Notes: generated by a model not told the origin, from the letters alone. Counted from the first letter of the stretch, positions 28,503-39,182 are shown. The stretch: DNA of 64,000 nt from Burkholderia sp. OK233 (GCF_900230185.1 NZ_OCSR01000001.1:1240001-1304000), one strand, 5' to 3'. Numbers and translations are program-made.

Positions 28503-31127
28503 TCAAAGCTGGGCTTCGACCCAACCCTTCACGCCTGCCAGTGCCGCCGGCAGATTCGCCGGCTCCGTGCCACCCGCTTGCGCCATATCCGGCCGCCCGC
28601 CGCCCTTACCGCCGACTTGCTGAGCAACGAAGTTGACCAGTTCACCGGCCTTGACCTTCTTGCTGGCATCCGCCGTCACACCGGCGATCAAGCTCACCTT
28701 GCCGCCCTCGACCGAGGCCAGCACGATCGCCGCGCTCTTCAGCTTGTCCTTCAGCTTGTCGACCGTCTCGCGCAGCGTTTTCACGTCCGCGCCCTCGAGC
28801 GTTGCAGCCAGCACATGCACGCCGGCCACTTCGATTGCCTGACCTGCAAGTTCGTCGCCCTGGCTCGAAGCCATCTTCGACTTCAATGCGCTCAGTTCTT
28901 TCTCCAGCGACTTCACCTGATCCTGCACCTGCACGATCCGCTGCGTCAGTTCCGACGGCTGCGCCTTCAACACGGCCGCTGCCGCATTGATCCGCGCGTC
29001 GAGATCCTGCACGAAGCGCACGGCGTTGTCGCCCGTGATCGCTTCCACGCGACGGATACCGGCAGCCACGCCGCCTTCCATCACGATCTTGAAGAGTCCG
29101 ATGTCGCCCGTGCGATGCACGTGCGTACCGCCGCACAACTCGCGCGAGAAGCCGAGGTCGAGCACGCGCACTTCGTCGCCGTACTTTTCGCCGAACAGCG
29201 CCATCGCTCCGCCCTTCACTGCTTCGTCGAACGGCATGACCTTCACAATGCCCGGCGCGTTCGCCAGCACTTCCGCGTTCACGATCGCTTCGACCTGACG
29301 GATCTGCTCGTCGGTCATCGGCGCGTTATGCGCGAAGTCGAAACGGGTCTTGTCCGCATCGACCAGCGAACCCTTCTGCTGCACGTGCGAGCCGAGCACT
29401 TCGCGCAGCGCCTTGTGCATCAGGTGGGTGGCCGAGTGATTGCGCTCGGTGCGGGCGCGACGCACCGCATCGATTTCCGCCTTCACGACGTCGCCGACTT
29501 TCAGCGTGCCCTGCTCGAGCGTGCCGTGATGGCCGACGACGTCCGCCTGGACCTTCAGTGTGTCGGTCACCGCAAAGCGCACGCTCGCGTTCGCCAGCAC
29601 GCCCTGGTCGCCGACCTGGCCGCCCGACTCCGCGTAGAACGGCGTGTGGTCGAGCACAACGACCGCCTGCTGGCCGTTGTTCACTTCCTTGACCGACGCG
29701 CCGTCGACATACAGCGCGATCACTTTCGCGTCGTCGAAGATGATTTCTTCGTAGCCGTGGAAGGTGGTCTTCGCGCCCGAGTATTCGAGGCCCTGAGCCA
29801 TCTTGAACTTGCCGGCCGCGCGAGCCTGCTCGCGCTGACGCGCCATGGCTTCGTCGAAGGCGGCTTCGTTGACCGTCACTTCGCGCTCGCGGCACACGTC
29901 TGCCGTCAGATCGAGCGGGAAGCCGTAGGTGTCGTGCAGCTTGAACGCGAGTTCGCCGTCGAGCGTCTTGCCACCCTTCGCTTCAAGATCGGCCAGCGCG
30001 CTTTCGAGAATCGACATGCCGTGCTCGATGGTCTCGAAGAAGCGCTCTTCTTCCTGACGCAGCACGTCGGTCACGCGTTGCTCCGCGTCCTTCAGTTCCG
30101 GATAGGCGCCGCCCATTTGCGCGACGAGGTCCGGCACCATGCGGTGGAAGAACGAGCCCTTCTTACCCAGCTTGTAGCCGTGGCGGATCGCGCGGCGCAC
30201 GATACGGCGCAGCACGTAGCCGCGGCCTTCGTTGCCCGGAATCACACCGTCGACAATCAGGAACGAGCAGGCGCGGATGTGATCGGCGATCACCTTCAGC
30301 GAGTTGTTCGTCAGATCGGCCACGCCGGTTTCGCGGCCTGCGGCCTTGATGAGCGCCTGGAACAGATCGATCTCGTAGTTGCTGTGCACGTGCTGCAGAA
30401 CCGCGGCGATACGCTCGAGACCCATGCCCGTGTCGACGCACTGCTTGGGCAGCGGCGTCATGTTTCCTTGCGCATCACGGCTGAACTGCATGAACACGAG
30501 ATTCCAGATCTCGATGTAGCGGTCGCCGTCTTCTTCCGGCGATCCCGGCGGCCCGCCCCACACGTCCGGACCGTGGTCGTAGAAGATTTCCGAGCACGGG
30601 CCGCACGGCCCGACGTCGGCCATTTGCCAGAAGTTGTCCGACGCGTAGCGCGCGCCCTTGTTGTCGCCGATGCGGATGATCCGCTCGACCGGCACGCCGA
30701 CTTCCTTCGCCCAGATGTCGTGCGCTTCGTCGTCTTCGTGATAGACGGTGACCCACAGCTTGTCTTTCGGCAGCTGGTACACGCCGGTCAGCAATTCCCA
30801 CGCGTAGTGGATCGCGTCGCGCTTGAAATAGTCGCCGAACGAGAAGTTGCCCAGCATTTCGAAGAACGTGTGGTGACGCGCGGTATAGCCGACGTTTTCC
30901 AGATCGTTGTGCTTGCCGCCGGCGCGCACGCTGCGCTGCGCGGTTGTGGCGCGCGAATACGGACGCGATTCCGCGCCGAGGAACACATCTTTGAACTGCA
31001 CCATTCCCGAATTGGTGAAGAGCAGCGTCGGGTCGTTGCCGGGCACAAGGCTCGACGAGCGAACGATCGTATGGCCCTTCGATTCGAAGAACTTGAGGAA
31101 TTTCTCGCGGATTTCGGCGGCTTTCAT
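28503..31127 (-). CDS. alaS: Alanine--tRNA ligase
   Basis: AlaRS charges tRNA-Ala and edits misactivated Ser and Gly. The 874-residue length equals that of the E. coli enzyme (876). The start [19 protein letters not shown] at 31127 is the universal family start; an open frame upstream is noncoding. Class II motifs include [19 protein letters not shown] and [14 protein letters not shown]. The editing site has [11 protein letters not shown] with its HXXXH, and the CGGTHV Cys/His zinc site follows. The C-terminal DHHA1/C-Ala region (about 730-874) is complete, ending KGWVEAQL. Confidence 0.97.
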   Translation of the reverse strand: MKAAEIREKFLKFFESKGHTIVRSSSLVPGNDPTLLFTNSGMVQFKDVFLGAESRPYSRATTAQRSVRAGGKHNDLENVGYTARHHTFFEMLGNFSFGDYFKRDAIHYAWELLTGVYQLPKDKLWVTVYHEDDEAHDIWAKEVGVPVERIIRIGDNKGARYASDNFWQMADVGPCGPCSEIFYDHGPDVWGGPPGSPEEDGDRYIEIWNLVFMQFSRDAQGNMTPLPKQCVDTGMGLERIAAVLQHVHSNYEIDLFQALIKAAGRETGVADLTNNSLKVIADHIRACSFLIVDGVIPGNEGRGYVLRRIVRRAIRHGYKLGKKGSFFHRMVPDLVAQMGGAYPELKDAEQRVTDVLRQEEERFFETIEHGMSILESALADLEAKGGKTLDGELAFKLHDTYGFPLDLTADVCREREVTVNEAAFDEAMARQREQARAAGKFKMAQGLEYSGAKTTFHGYEEIIFDDAKVIALYVDGASVKEVNNGQQAVVVLDHTPFYAESGGQVGDQGVLANASVRFAVTDTLKVQADVVGHHGTLEQGTLKVGDVVKAEIDAVRRARTERNHSATHLMHKALREVLGSHVQQKGSLVDADKTRFDFAHNAPMTDEQIRQVEAIVNAEVLANAPGIVKVMPFDEAVKGGAMALFGEKYGDEVRVLDLGFSRELCGGTHVHRTGDIGLFKIVMEGGVAAGIRRVEAITGDNAVRFVQDLDARINAAAAVLKAQPSELTQRIVQVQDQVKSLEKELSALKSKMASSQGDELAGQAIEVAGVHVLAATLEGADVKTLRETVDKLKDKLKSAAIVLASVEGGKVSLIAGVTADASKKVKAGELVNFVAQQVGGKGGGRPDMAQAGGTEPANLPAALAGVKGWVEAQL

Positions 31128-31528
31128 AGCGTGCGGGGGACGGTCCTGGCTGTTACCGGCGGCATCATGGGGATGCGCCAACTGTTTGTTTCTTAAACGA
31201 CTGATTATACGGGATCGGCGCCCGTGCGCGGCGGCGGCCCTGTCCCCGCCCTGGACCCAATAGCCATTCGGCCAGGTTTGGCCGGGTAGCGAGTGACGCG
31301 GCAAGGCGCGCCGCACGTCCTATGCCGTTCGGCTGGCTGCGCCGGCGCGCGGGAATCGCTTAAGATTGCCCCCATCCGCGGCGACATGCGCGCCGCGTCA
31401 CCACCCACACATCTTGCATGGGACCGGAGTAAGTGCTTTGCATGGGGCCAAGAGTAGCGCGCTAAAGCGCGAACTCTGGCCGACAGCTGAAGCGCTAACT
31501 CCGGTCGACACAGGAGACATTGAAGAAT
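31128..31528. promoter_or_regulatory. Divergent promoter region alaS / CoA-transferase
   Basis: These 401 bp hold the promoters of both genes. Near the CoA-transferase start a 25-bp segment is imperfectly repeated in tandem (about 31462-31511): GCGAACTCTGGCCGACAG and GCTAACTCCGGTCGACAC are the matching cores. I see no clear sigma-70 pair and no RNA gene. Confidence 0.4.
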
Positions 31529-32749
31529 ATGGGCGCTCTCAGTCATATCCGCGTGCTGGACCTCACACGCGTGCTCGCCGGGCCTTGGTGCGCGCAGACG
31601 CTTGCCGATTTCGGCGCCGACGTCATCAAGATCGAACGACCCGAAGTCGGCGACGATACCCGCCACTGGGGGCCGCCGTACCTGAAAACGCCGGAAGGCG
31701 CCGACACCCGCGAAGCCGCCTATTACCTCGCGGCCAATCGCAACAAGCGCTCGGTCACCGTCGACATCGCTTCGCCCGAAGGCCAGCGGATCATCCGCGA
31801 ACTGGCCGCGCAAAGCGACGTGGTGCTGGAGAACTACAAGGTCGGGCAGTTGAAGAAGTACGGCCTCGATTACGCGTCGCTGAAGGAAGTAAAGCCCGAT
31901 CTGATCTACTGCTCGGTGACCGGCTTCGGGCAAACCGGCCCGTATGCGCAGCGCGCCGGTTACGATTTCATCGTGCAGGGCATCGGCGGCTTCATGAGCA
32001 TTACCGGCGAGCGCGACGGCCAGCCGGGCGGCGGCCCGCAAAAGGCCGGCGTCGCGATCGCCGATCTGATGACCGGCATGTATTCGACCATCGCCGTGCT
32101 CACGGCGCTCACGCATCGCGACCGAACGGGCGAAGGCCAGTACATCGACATGGCGCTGCTCGACGTGCAGGTGGCCATGCTGGCCAACATGAATTCGAAT
32201 TACCTGGCGAGTGGCCAGCCGCCCGTGCGCTGGGGCAATGCGCATCCGAACATCGTGCCCTATCAGACCTTCCAGACGAGCGACGGCTGGATCATCGTCG
32301 CGGTCGGCAACGACGGCCAGTTCCGCAAGTTCGTCGAGGCGGGTGGGCGCCCCGAACTCGCCAACGACGAGCGATTCGCGACCAATCCGGCGCGCGTACG
32401 CCACCGCGATATCCTCGTGCCGATTCTTGCCGACATGGTGCGTCTGCAGGGCAAACAGCAATGGATTGCCGCCCTGGAAGCAGCCGGTGTGCCGTGCGGG
32501 CCGATCAACGATCTGGGCGAAGTATTCGAGAACGAGCAGGTGGTGGCGCGCGGCATGCAGGTCGATCTGCCGCATCCGTCGGGCGGCGCGGTCAAACTGG
32601 TGCGCAATCCGATCAATATGACCGGCACACCGCCCGAAGCGCTGTCCCATCCGCCGACGCTCGGCGAGCACACCGACAGCATCCTGCGCGATGTGCTCGG
32701 CTATGACGAAGCACGAATCGCGGCGTTGCGGGACCAGTCGGTGATTTGA
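31529..32749 (+). CDS. CaiB/BaiF (family III) CoA-transferase
   Basis: This 406-residue protein transfers CoA between carboxylic acids. It starts IRVLDLTRVLAGPWCAQTLADFGADVIKIE, abbreviated here as LDLTRVLAGPWCAQ then GADVIKIE, the family N-terminus. The catalytic Asp is expected at residue 179 in AIADLMTGMY. Other landmarks are NRNKRSVTVDI, SVTGFGQTGPYA and PHPSGGAVKLVRNPI. ATG 31529 is used, with CAGGAGA 11 bp upstream; a TTG at 31520 is too close to it. The substrates (succinyl-CoA, glutarate, formyl or others) cannot be told, and it stands alone. Confidence 0.9.
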   Translation: MGALSHIRVLDLTRVLAGPWCAQTLADFGADVIKIERPEVGDDTRHWGPPYLKTPEGADTREAAYYLAANRNKRSVTVDIASPEGQRIIRELAAQSDVVLENYKVGQLKKYGLDYASLKEVKPDLIYCSVTGFGQTGPYAQRAGYDFIVQGIGGFMSITGERDGQPGGGPQKAGVAIADLMTGMYSTIAVLTALTHRDRTGEGQYIDMALLDVQVAMLANMNSNYLASGQPPVRWGNAHPNIVPYQTFQTSDGWIIVAVGNDGQFRKFVEAGGRPELANDERFATNPARVRHRDILVPILADMVRLQGKQQWIAALEAAGVPCGPINDLGEVFENEQVVARGMQVDLPHPSGGAVKLVRNPINMTGTPPEALSHPPTLGEHTDSILRDVLGYDEARIAALRDQSVI

Positions 32750-32787
32750 GGCCGGCTGAGGCAGCGGCGGTTTTCAAAATGACGGTG

Positions 32788-33348
32788 TCACCGCCGCTCG
32801 CCTAACGAAGCCACCCAGCGCCGCCCCTCGTCCCAATCGCCGAGGCCGCTGTCGGCATTGATGTGGCCGCGCGGCCCGATATCGATCCAGCGGCCGCCCC
32901 ACCCGCTTGCGCAAGTTTGCGAGAACGGCACGCCGCCGTAAGGATCGTCGCTGCTCGACACGACAATGCTCGCGAACGGCAGGGGCGTGCGCGGCACCGG
33001 CGCAAAGCCGGTGGCGTCCTGCGGAAAATGCGCCTCGGACGGATCCGGCACGGCCACCAGCAGCACGCCCGCCACCTTCGCCAACTGCGCAGCGCTCGCG
33101 TACTGCGACGCCCAGAAGGCGGTCGTCAGGCAGCCAAGGCTGTGTGCGGCGAATACCACTGGCGAGTCGGCTGCGGCCACTGCGGCGTCTAGCGTGCGGC
33201 ACCACGCGTCGCGCGTCGGATGATCCCAGTCAGGCATCTGCACGCGCACGAAGGCGGGATCGAGCGCTTCCCAAAGCGTCTGCCAGTGACCCGTGCCGGA
33301 GTTCTGGTAGCCCGGCAGCACGAGTACGTTTAGTTTTTGTCCGCTCAT
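32788..33348 (-). CDS. RBBP9/YdeN-family serine hydrolase
   Basis: This 186-residue alpha/beta hydrolase belongs to the small RBBP9/YdeN group. Features are the N-terminal LVLPGYQNSGTGHWQTLWE, the nucleophile elbow AHSLGCL, an Asp in SSDDPYGG and the His in GPRGHINADSGLGDW. The start MSGQKLNV at 33348 is chosen because the N-terminal beta strand follows directly; the frame extends upstream through a repetitive, noncoding-looking tract. It may act as an esterase or peptidase; the physiological substrate is unknown. It converges with the CoA-transferase. Confidence 0.88.
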   Translation of the reverse strand: MSGQKLNVLVLPGYQNSGTGHWQTLWEALDPAFVRVQMPDWDHPTRDAWCRTLDAAVAAADSPVVFAAHSLGCLTTAFWASQYASAAQLAKVAGVLLVAVPDPSEAHFPQDATGFAPVPRTPLPFASIVVSSSDDPYGGVPFSQTCASGWGGRWIDIGPRGHINADSGLGDWDEGRRWVASLGERR

Positions 33349-33395
33349 TGCGTTCCCCGTCGCAGTTCGTTTCTCAAGTTCGCATTCGCGATATG

Positions 33396-33509
33396 TTTCC
33401 GCGGTCCGCGTCTGCAGTTGTTGCTGCGGTACGTTTCCGCAGTCCGTCTTCGCAGTCCGTCTTCGCAGTCCGCCTCCGCGGGCCGTTTCCGCAGCCCGCC
33501 CCCGCAATC
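33396..33509. repeat. 13-bp tandem repeat (minisatellite)
   Basis: The consensus TYTTCGCAGTCCG is repeated about eight times with degeneration. The units at 33447-33459 and 33460-33472 are identical; neighbouring units at 33396, 33434, 33473 and 33486 differ by 1-4 bases. The repeat lies in the 189-bp gap upstream of the serine hydrolase gene. Confidence 0.85.
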
Positions 33510-33537
33510 ATTCGCTTCGCCCGGCCGAAGCCGCGCT

Positions 33538-35292
33538 TCAATGCATCACGCGGCCCACGCCCACGCCGCGCGGATCGGCCGCCGGCTCGGGCGTCGTCCC
33601 TTCGACGCGGATCATCTGCACGTCGCCGTTGAACGACTGCCCTTCCAGCCTGTAGCCCCTGACTTTCAACTGGTCGGCCAACTCGCCCGTGATCGGATGA
33701 TACGGCTCGAAATAGATCGTCTTCGGCGGCAGCAACTGATGATGGAACCGCATCGCAGCCAAAGCGTCGGCCGGCGTCATGTTGAAATCGTACAGGTTGG
33801 TCATGACCTGGAAGATCGATGTGAGGATTCGCGAGCCGCCAGGCGTGCCGATCACGAGCGACACCTTGTTGTCCTTCAACAGGATGGTCGGCGTCATCGA
33901 CGAAAGCGGCCGGCGTCCCGGGGCCACCGCATTCAGGTCGTCCGCCGTTGCGCCGGACGGGCTGGCGGCACCCTGTTTGGTGGCGAAGTCGTCCATCGCA
34001 TCGTTGAGCAGGAAGCCGCCGCCGTCCACCACCACGCCGGAACCGAAAGACCCGTTCAGCGTGTAGGTGTTCGACACGGCGTTACCCCATTTGTCGACCA
34101 CCGAAAAATGCGTGGTTTGCGCTTTCTCCGGCATCACGTCGCCGAGGCCGCCTTTTACGGGCGTGGCGCCCGGCACCTCGTCGGGCTTCACTTCATCGGC
34201 GCGTTGCGCGAGGTAGGCGTCGCCGGTCAGTTTGCCGACCGGCACCTTGTACGAATCGGGGTCGCCGATGTATTGCTGGCGATCGGCGAACACGCGGTCT
34301 TCGATCTGCGCGATCAGATGGACATAGGGCTCGGAATTCAGCTCGAGGCCATCGAACGCCGGCTTCAGATCGGCCTTCATCTTCAGCATCTGAATCAGCC
34401 CGATGCCCCCCGAACTCGGCGGCGGCGCGGTCACGATCTGGTAGCCGTTCCAATCGGCGGTGAGCGGCTGGCGCCAGACAGCCTTGTACTGAATCAGGTC
34501 CTGCTTCGTGACCAGACCGTGGCCATACATCTGCTGAGCGATCAGATCGGCGGTACGGCCTTCGTAGAACTCACGGCCGCCGTCGCTGGCGATGCGCGAG
34601 AGAGTTTGCGCGAGTTCCGGCTGGCGATACATGACGCCCGCCTTCAGGTTCGAGAAGTAGGCGTCGAAGTTGGTCTTGCCGCCGAAATTCTTCGCCGCCG
34701 CGTCGTGGCGCTGCTGCAACCCCGGCTCGACCTGGAAGCCGTCGGTGGCGTAACGGATCGCGGGCGCCAGCACCTGCTTCCATTTCAGCTTGCCGAAGCG
34801 CTGTTGCGCTGCCCACATACCCTCGACGGTGCCCGGCACCCCCACGGCGCGATGGCCAACGAGGCTCATAGCCGGCACGAGGTTGCCTTTATCGTCGAGG
34901 TACATGTCGCGGGTCGCCTGTTGCGGCGCGCGCTCGCGATAGTCGAGAAAATACGGCTTGCCGTCCATGAACACGGTCATGAACCCGCCGCCGCCGATAT
35001 TCCCCGCATCCGGACAGGTCACGGCCAGTGTGAAGGCGATCGCCACAGCGGCGTCCACCGCGTTGCCGCCAGCGGCGAAGATCTGCTGTGCGGTGTCCGC
35101 GCTGTAGCGATCCGGCACGGCCACCGCCGACGCGTCCAGCACGGCCTTTGGCGGCGGCGTTTTCGCGAGCGCGGGGACCGGCGCGACGAAGCTGCCGGCG
35201 AGCGCGGCGAACACGGCCGTAGCCGTCACGATCCGTGCGAAAGACAAAGAGACGAAAGGCGCGCGAGGCGCGTCATGCGACAGGACGGACAT
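33538..35292 (-). CDS. ggt: Gamma-glutamyltransferase
   Basis: Ggt cleaves the gamma-glutamyl bond of glutathione and related peptides in the periplasm. The 584-residue proenzyme starts at ATG 35292 with GGAG upstream; earlier ATGs at 35322 and 35361 lack such a site. A signal peptide of about 40 residues ends in PVPALA. The large-subunit motif RERAPQQATRDMYLD contains the substrate-binding Arg. The autocleavage site is TTHFSVVDKWGNAVS, with the nucleophile the Thr before HFSV, followed by TLNGSFGSGVVV and GTPGGSRI. The length agrees with E. coli Ggt (580). Confidence 0.94.
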   Translation of the reverse strand: MSVLSHDAPRAPFVSLSFARIVTATAVFAALAGSFVAPVPALAKTPPPKAVLDASAVAVPDRYSADTAQQIFAAGGNAVDAAVAIAFTLAVTCPDAGNIGGGGFMTVFMDGKPYFLDYRERAPQQATRDMYLDDKGNLVPAMSLVGHRAVGVPGTVEGMWAAQQRFGKLKWKQVLAPAIRYATDGFQVEPGLQQRHDAAAKNFGGKTNFDAYFSNLKAGVMYRQPELAQTLSRIASDGGREFYEGRTADLIAQQMYGHGLVTKQDLIQYKAVWRQPLTADWNGYQIVTAPPPSSGGIGLIQMLKMKADLKPAFDGLELNSEPYVHLIAQIEDRVFADRQQYIGDPDSYKVPVGKLTGDAYLAQRADEVKPDEVPGATPVKGGLGDVMPEKAQTTHFSVVDKWGNAVSNTYTLNGSFGSGVVVDGGGFLLNDAMDDFATKQGAASPSGATADDLNAVAPGRRPLSSMTPTILLKDNKVSLVIGTPGGSRILTSIFQVMTNLYDFNMTPADALAAMRFHHQLLPPKTIYFEPYHPITGELADQLKVRGYRLEGQSFNGDVQMIRVEGTTPEPAADPRGVGVGRVMH

Positions 35293-35785
35293 CCGAGAAA
35301 CTCCGGGAACTAGGAACGCCATGTCGCACGAACGAAAAGCGTCCATGCCAGGGCGGCCCAATGGGTGAGGCGGCCTGCGCGCCCGGCTGCGTTGCGCTCG
35401 GCGCTACACGACAGGGTACAGGCAGCGCAATCCGAAACGGATTGAGCGGGGCGCGGGGTGGGGCGAGGCTGCCTGACTTGCGCCGTACGGGCGCAAAGCG
35501 GCGCCGGGGAAAAAATCCGTGGGCGAACATATCGCCCGTGCGCGGCGCGTGGAGAGTGCGCCGCCCGCATCGTAAGTCGCCATGGACCGCGCCAACAAAA
35601 CGTTTTACCTCCTGTTACAGCACCTTAAACACAGCTTGCAGGATCTCGTCTGCCCCCAAAAACCGCTCGAAACCGCTCAAACGTTGGCTGCGCGCCGCAC
35701 TCGCCTGCCGCGAGCGAACGCGTCAGGTAGAATTGACGGATAAGTGGGCGCATTGCGCGTCCCCGACAGACTTTCACCTTCTCGC
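35293..35785. other. Divergent intergenic region ggt / glnS
   Basis: This GC-rich gap of 493 bp holds both promoters. Two small perfect inverted repeats are visible: CAATCCG-AAA-CGGATTG (35428-35444) and TTGCGCC-GTACG-GGCGCAA (about 35479-35497). Neither has a T-run. I see no coding sequence with a ribosome site or recognisable product. Confidence 0.5.
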
Positions 35786-37495
35786 ATGAATACCGAACGC
35801 AACGACGCGCCAGCGGCATCCAATTTCATCCGCAACATCATTGACGAAGACAACCGCACCGGCAAGTGGGGCCAGCGCGTCGAAACGCGCTTTCCGCCCG
35901 AGCCGAACGGCTACCTGCACATCGGTCACGCCAAGAGCATCTGCCTGAACTTCGGCGTGGCGCGCAGCTACGGCGGCGTGTGCCATCTGCGCTTCGACGA
36001 TACGAATCCGGAAAAGGAAAGCGTCGAGTACGTCGACTCGATCATCGACTCCGTGCGCTGGCTCGGTTTCGAGTGGGAAAAAGGCGGCAAGGAACAGCTC
36101 TATTTCGCGAGCGACTATTACGACAAACTGTACGAATTCGCAGAACTGCTGATCGAACGCGGCAAGGCGTATGTTGACAGCCAGTCGGCCGAAGAAATGC
36201 GCGCGAACCGCGGCTCGGCTTCAGAAGTCGGCACGCCGTCGCGCTTCCGCGACCGTTCGGTGCAGGAAAACCTCGACCTGTTCCGCCGCATGAAAGCCGG
36301 CGAGTTCAAGGAAGGCGAGCACGTGCTGCGCGCGAAGATCGACATGTCGTCGCCGAACTTCAACATGCGCGACCCGGTCATCTACCGGATCCGCTTCGCG
36401 CACCATTACCGCACCGGTGACACATGGTGCGTGTACCCGATGTACGACTACACGCACTGCATCTCGGACGCGCTGGAAAACATCACGCATTCGCTGTGCA
36501 CGCTCGAATTCGAAGACCACCGTCCGCTGTATGACTGGATTCTGAGCGAGCTGGCCGAAGCCGGAATCTTCACGCGCCCGCTGCCGCAACAGATCGAGTT
36601 CTCGCGGCTGAACCTCACCTACGCGATCACCAGCAAGCGCAAACTGCTGCAGCTCGTGACCGAAGGCCATGTCGAGGGCTGGGACGATCCGCGTATGCCG
36701 ACCATCGTCGGTGTGCGCCGCCGCGGCTTCACGCCGGAAGCGATCCAGTTGTTCTGCGAGCGCATCGGTGTCACCAAGGTCGATTCCTGGATCGACATGA
36801 GCGTGTTCGAAGGCGCGCTGCGCGACGATCTGGACGACAAGGCGCCGCGCACTGCTGCCGTGCTCGATCCGGTCAGACTGATCATCGACAACTTCCCCGA
36901 AGGCGTGACTGAACCGTGCAATGCGCCGATCCACCCGCATCATCCGGAAATGGGGGTTCGGGAGTTCCCGATCTCGCGCGAACTGTGGATCGAACGCGAG
37001 GACTACAGCGAAACGCCGCCGAAGGGCTACTTCCGCCTGTTCCCGGGCAACAAGGTGCGCTTGCGCTACGGCTATGTGATCGAATGCATCGGTGCGGACA
37101 AGGACGAGAACGGCAACATCGTCGCAGTCCACTGCAACTACTTCCCGGACAGCAAATCGGGCACCGAAGGCGCGAACACCTATAAGGTCAAGGGCAACAT
37201 TCACTGGGTCAGCGTGGCAACCGCGTGCCCGGCCGAAGTGCGCATCTACGACCGTCTGTTCAAGGAACCGCAACCGGACGCAGGCGGCCGCGACTTCCTC
37301 GAAGCGCTGAATCCGGATTCGAAGCGCGTGGTCAACGCCTACCTGGAACCGGGTGCACGCGACGCACTGCCGGAACAACGCTATCAGTTCGAGCGCCATG
37401 GCTATTTCGTCGCCGACCGCGTCGATTCGAAACCGGGCAAGCCCGTGTTCAATCGCATCGTCAGCTTGCGCGACAGTTGGGGCAAGCCGGCGTAA
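35786..37495 (+). CDS. glnS: Glutamine--tRNA ligase
   Basis: GlnRS charges tRNA-Gln directly. The 569-residue length is close to E. coli (554). Class I motifs are the HIGH box in [20 protein letters not shown] and the KMSKS-equivalent in [15 protein letters not shown]. The two C-terminal anticodon-binding beta-barrels are complete. The ATG at 35786 gives a short N-terminal extension, then [10 protein letters not shown], the family start. Its presence means this organism does not rely only on GatCAB for Gln-tRNA. Confidence 0.97.
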   Translation: MNTERNDAPAASNFIRNIIDEDNRTGKWGQRVETRFPPEPNGYLHIGHAKSICLNFGVARSYGGVCHLRFDDTNPEKESVEYVDSIIDSVRWLGFEWEKGGKEQLYFASDYYDKLYEFAELLIERGKAYVDSQSAEEMRANRGSASEVGTPSRFRDRSVQENLDLFRRMKAGEFKEGEHVLRAKIDMSSPNFNMRDPVIYRIRFAHHYRTGDTWCVYPMYDYTHCISDALENITHSLCTLEFEDHRPLYDWILSELAEAGIFTRPLPQQIEFSRLNLTYAITSKRKLLQLVTEGHVEGWDDPRMPTIVGVRRRGFTPEAIQLFCERIGVTKVDSWIDMSVFEGALRDDLDDKAPRTAAVLDPVRLIIDNFPEGVTEPCNAPIHPHHPEMGVREFPISRELWIEREDYSETPPKGYFRLFPGNKVRLRYGYVIECIGADKDENGNIVAVHCNYFPDSKSGTEGANTYKVKGNIHWVSVATACPAEVRIYDRLFKEPQPDAGGRDFLEALNPDSKRVVNAYLEPGARDALPEQRYQFERHGYFVADRVDSKPGKPVFNRIVSLRDSWGKPA

Positions 37496-37549
37496 GCTGG
37501 AGCCACTACAGCGCGAAGCGCATCTGACGTTGCTTATCTGGCGTCAAAT

Positions 37550-37583
37550 ACGGCGTGCATTTCGTGAGCGGGATGCACGCCGT
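37550..37583 (+). terminator. Probable terminator of glnS
   Basis: A perfect 11-bp stem ACGGCGTGCAT (37550-37560) / ATGCACGCCGT (37573-37583) with a 12-nt loop is followed by TTCGTTG. It is the strongest hairpin in the gap between glnS and the next gene. Confidence 0.65.
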
Positions 37584-37651
37584 TTCGTTGCATCATGTTC
37601 CATCGACAGTGACAGCGCGGCATACGTGCACGCACTAGTCCGGGAGGCCCG

Positions 37652-38659
37652 ATGAAAGTTGCAGCCCGTCGCGGGGTAAGTGCATGGGACACAGCACCAG
37701 GCGCGGGTCATACGCGTACCGTTCCTGTTACTCACCTAACCCGCGCCGCACGCGCCACGCATAGCATGCGTTGCGCACTCGTGGCGCTGGTCGCGTTCGG
37801 CACGGCATCGCTCGCCTGCCCCGCTCACGCGGACGAACTCACCGGCACGCTGAAGAAGATTCACGACGACGGTGTGGTCGTACTCGGCGTGCGCGAAGCG
37901 TCGATTCCCTTCTCGTACTTCGACGGCAAGGGCACGGTCGGCTACTCGCAGACCATCGCGCTGCAGATCGTCGACGAAATCAAGAAAACGCTCGGCCTGC
38001 CGCAACTGAAGGTGCACGAAATCACCGTGACCTCGTCGAACCGCACGCCGATGTTGCTGAATAACCAGATCGATCTGGAATGCGGCTCAACCACGCATAC
38101 GGTGGAACGCGAAAACGTGGCCGCGTTCTCGAACAGCTTCTTCCAGTACGCGGTGCGCATGATCACGCGCAAGAGCAGCGGCATTACGGATTTTCCCGAC
38201 CTGGCCAGCAAGACAGTCGTGACGACCGCGGGCACCTCCGACGAGCGCCTGCTGCGCCGCCTGAACACCGAGAAGCATCTGAACATGCGCATCACGAGCG
38301 CACGCGACCATGCGGAAGCATTCACCGCGGTCAAGGATGACCGGGCAGTGGCCTTCGTGATGGACGAGCCGATCGTGTACGGTTTCAAATCGACCGACCC
38401 GCACCCCGAAGACTTCGTGGTAACCGGCACGCCGCTCGGCTATGAGGTCTACGCCTGCATGTTCCGCAAGGGCGACGAGCCGCTGCGCACGCTCGTGAAT
38501 GGGGTGATCGCGCGCGGCCAGATTGCGGGCGACGCGGAACGTCTGTACAACCAGTGGTTCACCCAGCCGATTCCACCGCACGGCATCAATCTGAATTTTC
38601 CGCTGTCAGAACAGAACCGGACGCTATTCGCGCATCCGAACGACCGCGCGCTCGACTGA
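37652..38659 (+). CDS. Amino-acid ABC transporter substrate-binding protein (GltI/glutamate-aspartate type)
   Basis: This 335-residue periplasmic protein is of the SBP_bac_3 family. A long N-terminus precedes a hydrophobic core (MRCALVALVAFGTASLA) and a signal-peptidase site near CPAHA-DE. The mature chain, LTGTLKKIHDDGVVVLGVREASIPFSYFD, is shown here as GVVVLGVREASIPFSYFD, with the binding region IDLECGSTTHTVERE typical of GltI. The ribosome site GGGAGG precedes ATG 37652; a start at ATG 37766 would give a more usual signal peptide. No permease or ATPase gene is adjacent, so it is an orphan binding protein here. Confidence 0.88.
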   Translation: MKVAARRGVSAWDTAPGAGHTRTVPVTHLTRAARATHSMRCALVALVAFGTASLACPAHADELTGTLKKIHDDGVVVLGVREASIPFSYFDGKGTVGYSQTIALQIVDEIKKTLGLPQLKVHEITVTSSNRTPMLLNNQIDLECGSTTHTVERENVAAFSNSFFQYAVRMITRKSSGITDFPDLASKTVVTTAGTSDERLLRRLNTEKHLNMRITSARDHAEAFTAVKDDRAVAFVMDEPIVYGFKSTDPHPEDFVVTGTPLGYEVYACMFRKGDEPLRTLVNGVIARGQIAGDAERLYNQWFTQPIPPHGINLNFPLSEQNRTLFAHPNDRALD

Positions 38660-38732
38660 GCGCGTTGGCAGCGCGCGTGGTGGGTACGGGTCCAGGTGCC
38701 CCGGCGCGACAGATCAATCAACTAATCCGCCG

Positions 38733-39182
38733 TTAAAGCGTTCGATGCAGTTCCGCGAGCGAAAGTGCGGTCTGGAAGAGCCGTGTGAGACTGCGGCTCG
38801 CATACCGCTCGACTTCGTCCGGCGCGGCCCAGCGATATGCGTCCATTTCGGGGATCAGCGTGCCGTCAGAACGGCGAGGAAACAGCGACGTGCAGGTGCA
38901 CGACGACAGATCGAGTTCGTCAGCCGTCGCGCGCGCCGCGAACAGATGCAGATCCTTGTCGCGCCGATAGACGAACAGTCCGAGATCCTTCAAGCGCCCG
39001 GGTTCAATCACAATACCGGTCTCTTCGACCATCTCGCGCAAAGCCGTGACGTGTGGCGCCTCACCCTCTTCGCCATGCCCTTTCGGAACGTCCCAGTGAG
39101 ACGTTTCGGTGGCGTGCGCGAGCAGCACCCGGCCGTCCGGGTCGAGGAGCACGACGCCGCACGAGACGACCCGCGCGCTCAT
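38733..39182 (-). CDS. NUDIX hydrolase
   Basis: This 149-residue NUDIX protein has the box GHGEEGEAPHVTALREMVEE in the expected spacing, preceded by SCGVVLLDPDGRVLLAHAT. The presence of SHWDVPKG suggests the diadenosine-polyphosphate/8-oxo-dGTPase-like branch, but the substrate is not predictable. ATG 39182 (MSARVVS) is used; a TTG at 39200 adds six residues. It lies alone, converging with the GltI-like gene. Confidence 0.88.
   Translation of the reverse strand: MSARVVSCGVVLLDPDGRVLLAHATETSHWDVPKGHGEEGEAPHVTALREMVEETGIVIEPGRLKDLGLFVYRRDKDLHLFAARATADELDLSSCTCTSLFPRRSDGTLIPEMDAYRWAAPDEVERYASRSLTRLFQTALSLAELHRTL

Noticed and set aside
28578..31196. Open frame of 872 codons antisense to alaS
   Set aside because: It is a high-GC shadow in the codon-complementary frame of alaS. 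Its translation is rich in Arg, His and Asp with no family resemblance.
33396..33509. Possible CRISPR array
   Set aside because: The repeats are 13 bp, contiguous and degenerate, with no spacers. There are no cas genes in the window.
33337..35313. Open frame of 658 codons antisense to ggt
   Set aside because: It overlaps the well-supported ggt on the other strand and reads as Arg/His-rich shadow sequence.
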